Made by a program: the position numbers and the translations under genes. The notes beneath the pieces are model-generated. The model did no database searches and was not told the origin of the DNA. It worked only from the letters and a program-made list of their open reading frames with translations. A DNA stretch of 7,730 nt, taken from assembly GCA_900765125.1 (NCBI GenBank), contig CAAFQL010000277.1, forward strand, positions 1-7,730, read 5' to 3'. Numbering within the stretch: the stretch's first letter is position 1; each line of letters starts with the position of its first letter. The stretch comes from Oscillospiraceae bacterium. GTDB lineage: Bacteria > Bacillota > Clostridia > Oscillospirales > Ruminococcaceae. Positions 6,457 to 7,730 of the stretch are shown piece by piece.

Positions 6457-6499
6457 CTTACACAAATTTTTCTATCAAACAAATAGCGATAAAAAGTAT

Positions 6500-6545
6500 T
6501 GCAACAGCACTTTTGACTTATCGTCGGAAGTGCCTTTGCATTTTT
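6500..6545 (+). terminator. Terminator of the fhs-tsaE-tsaB-rpiB operon
   Basis: A long two-part hairpin. The inner stem pairs 6507-6517 (GCACUUUUGAC) with 6523-6533 (GUCGGAAGUGC) around UUAUC, using two G-U pairs. The outer stem pairs UGCAA (6500-6504) with UUGCA (6536-6540). UUUUU follows directly at 6541-6545. It begins 43 bases after the rpiB stop and ends one base before the -35 box of the next gene's promoter. Confidence 0.92.
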
Positions 6546-6546
6546 A

Positions 6547-6575
6547 TTGACATTAACTGTGTATTGTGGTATGAT
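6547..6575 (+). promoter_or_regulatory. Promoter of the GNAT acetyltransferase gene
   Basis: A perfect TTGACA (6547-6552), a 17-base spacer and TATGAT (6570-6575) make a strong promoter. TGG immediately before the -10 (6567-6569) adds an extended -10 element. Start of transcription is expected near 6582. The promoter directly follows the operon terminator, so the acetyltransferase gene is a separate unit. Confidence 0.85.
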
Positions 6576-6619
6576 GGATCAGAAAATGCATCATAATTTA
6601 TGGAGGTAAATCAACGCAA

Positions 6620-7162
6620 ATGAAACTGATGATGGCAGAGGATAAAGATTATCCTATGATAAAAAAATTATACAAAAAATCATTTCCATTAAATGAAAGA
6701 GCACCATTTTTTATTGTCAAGAAAAAAACAATTACCGGAAAAGCAGAAATGCTTATAGCAAAAGAAAACGATCAATTTATTGGTTTCTTTTATATTGTTT
6801 GCAATGAAAATTTGGTGTATTTATTTTATTTTGCAGTGAATGATACACAAAGAGGGAAAGGGTATGGAAGCAAAATGCTTCAAATGCTCAAGGAAAGATA
6901 CTCAGGAAAAAACATTTTCCTTGCAAGAGAACAACTGGATATAAAGGCTGATAATTATGATGAAAGAATAAAAAGAAGAAATTTCTATATTCGCAACGGT
7001 TTTAAAGACACTAACCTGCTTATAAAAGAAGCCAGTGTCATATATGATGTCATGGCATTAAATGATGATATATCAGCAATTGGATATGAAATACTGATCG
7101 ATAAGTGGCGTGGCAAATTTATTAAGACCTTTGTTGATATGAAAGTAATTGAAAAGAAATAA
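6620..7162 (+). CDS. GNAT-family N-acetyltransferase, substrate unknown
   Basis: This 180-residue protein has the GNAT fold marks. The acetyl-CoA pyrophosphate-binding motif is QRGKGYGSKMLQML (77-90), preceded by a beta-strand-like LVYLFYFAVND (65-75), and RRNFYIRNGF (119-128) is the typical late motif. It should transfer an acetyl group from acetyl-CoA to an amine, but nothing shows which one. The C-terminal 45 residues extend past the usual core. The ATG at 6620 has GGAGG at 6602-6606, thirteen bases away, which is longer than normal; no closer start codon exists. Codons are clearly richer in A and T (many AAA, ATA, TTT) than in the operon before it, which may indicate transfer or simply low expression. 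It has its own promoter and terminator, so it is not an obvious stand-in for RimI, the acetyltransferase often found after tsaB. Confidence 0.85.
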   Translation: MKLMMAEDKDYPMIKKLYKKSFPLNERAPFFIVKKKTITGKAEMLIAKENDQFIGFFYIVCNENLVYLFYFAVNDTQRGKGYGSKMLQMLKERYSGKNIFLAREQLDIKADNYDERIKRRNFYIRNGFKDTNLLIKEASVIYDVMALNDDISAIGYEILIDKWRGKFIKTFVDMKVIEKK

Positions 7163-7189
7163 AAATGATTTCATTTATCAGCATATGAC

Positions 7190-7240
7190 AAATCCCTCTA
7201 AAAAGGCACATTCTTTTCAGAGGGATTTTCTTATTTATCT
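7190..7240 (+). terminator. Terminator after the GNAT gene
   Basis: AAAUCCCUCU (7190-7199) pairs perfectly with AGAGGGAUUU (7219-7228). After an A-C mismatch, AAAAG (7201-7205) pairs with CUUUU (7213-7217) around a seven-base loop. A U-rich tract (UUUU C UUAUUUAU) follows on the plus strand. On the minus strand the stem is followed by a shorter, interrupted U tract, so it may also help stop transcription from the convergent nitroreductase gene, but this is weaker. A 17-base AAACAAAA/TTTTGTTT inverted repeat at 7256-7272 lies nearer that gene's stop but is purely A-T and doubtful as a terminator. Confidence 0.85.
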
Positions 7241-7286
7241 TTGTTTTTCATCGTTAAACAAAAGTTTTGTTTTTTACATCTTATTT

Positions 7287-7730
7287 TTAGAATGTATCGT
7301 AAGTTACAGTTTCCTCCACAGGCTTTCTCAGACCCTCAGCATCATGACGGTCAGGTGCTTTATAAAGAGCGTCGGGCGCAGGATAGCCGATAAGCAGAAC
7401 GTTCACAGGAACATAACTCTCAGGAATATTAAACTCACTGCGAATAATCTCAGGCTTGAATCTGCACATCCAGAGTGAACCCAGACCCTGTTCAGTAGCT
7501 GCAAGGATCATATGATCAGTAACGATTGTTGCGTCAATTTCATGAATATTATGCTCATCATATTTACGTGTCCAAGCACATTCCGGTTCAACGCATACAA
7601 TAATAGCACATGGAGCGTTATACAATCCGGGAATACCGGCAGCATTCGCCATTTTTTCCATGCCTTCCGGAGTGTTTACAACAAGTATCCTTTGCGGCTG
7701 AGCGTTTACACCGGTAGGAGCAACACGTCC
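7287..7730 (-). CDS. Nitroreductase-family protein (5' end beyond the window)
   Basis: The reading frame is open to the window edge, showing the last 147 residues. The visible part starts GRVAPTGVNAQPQRILVV, the FMN-binding nitroreductase motif around the first conserved Arg-x-x-x-Pro-x-x-x-Asn segment. Further on come TDHMILAATEQGLGSLWMCRF (in two parts, 71-91), typical of the helix and strand that contact FMN, VNVLLIGYP (109-117), and a C-terminal RKPVEETVTYD tail (135-145). Such flavoproteins use NAD(P)H to reduce nitro compounds, quinones or similar substrates; the real substrate here is unknown. The methionine at 7661 is internal and is not the start. The gene converges on the GNAT gene; its promoter and start are to the right of the window. 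Confidence 0.92.
   Translation of the reverse strand, partial: GRVAPTGVNAQPQRILVVNTPEGMEKMANAAGIPGLYNAPCAIIVCVEPECAWTRKYDEHNIHEIDATIVTDHMILAATEQGLGSLWMCRFKPEIIRSEFNIPESYVPVNVLLIGYPAPDALYKAPDRHDAEGLRKPVEETVTYDTF

Noticed and set aside
6620..7162. GNAT protein as RimI of a tsaE-tsaB-rimI-tsaD cluster
   Set aside because: It is separated from tsaB by rpiB, a terminator and a new promoter, is longer than typical RimI, and differs in base composition. RimI cannot be supported.
7149..7478. Plus-strand open frame after the GNAT gene
   Set aside because: It runs through the GNAT terminator and across the nitroreductase coding region on the other strand; the translation looks random and has no RBS.
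7287..7661. Nitroreductase as a complete small gene starting at 7661
   Set aside because: The frame stays open to the window edge and the upstream codons encode GRVAPTGVNAQPQRILVV, a core nitroreductase motif, so the methionine at 7661 is internal.

Overview
The window looks like ordinary chromosome from a low-to-moderate G+C Gram-positive bacterium of the class Clostridia, most likely a Ruminococcus-like gut Oscillospiraceae. This placement is inferred from protein style, strong AAGGAGG-type ribosome binding sites, TTGACA/TATAAT promoters with 17-base spacers, an S-box (SAM-I) riboswitch and a full-length formate-tetrahydrofolate ligase. I did not run a database search.

Layout. At the left edge is the first dozen codons of a leftward gene with its own RBS and promoter (1-101). 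The gap at about 102-276 holds nothing I can name. A near-consensus promoter (277-305) then drives a SAM-I riboswitch (316-418) with a switchable terminator (441-474), followed by metK (491-1663, S-adenosylmethionine synthetase). Facing metK is a leftward gene for a GHL10/DUF187-type glycosyl hydrolase-like lipoprotein (2954-1677). The metK terminator hairpin lies inside the last codons of that gene. A divergent promoter at 3117-3145 starts a rightward operon: fhs (formate-tetrahydrofolate ligase), tsaE and tsaB (tRNA t6A modification) and rpiB (ribose/galactose isomerase family). It is closed by a strong hairpin terminator at 6500-6545. Immediately after this, a new promoter (6547-6575) drives a visibly more A+T-rich GNAT acetyltransferase gene (6620-7162) with its own terminator. 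At the right edge is the C-terminal 147 residues of a leftward nitroreductase-family protein, whose start lies beyond the window.

How the genes relate. metK makes SAM and is controlled by a SAM-sensing leader, a classic feedback loop. fhs supplies 10-formyl-THF. tsaE and tsaB belong to the tRNA A37 threonylcarbamoylation machinery. rpiB interconverts pentose or hexose phosphates. These are housekeeping genes sharing a transcript rather than one obvious pathway.

I found no CRISPR array, transposon, tRNA, rRNA or convincing undescribed defence-type system. The observations most worth a second look are regulatory: the architecture of the S-box expression platform, a terminator embedded in a convergent coding sequence, two adjacent inverted repeats upstream of fhs, and a TTG start for tsaB.
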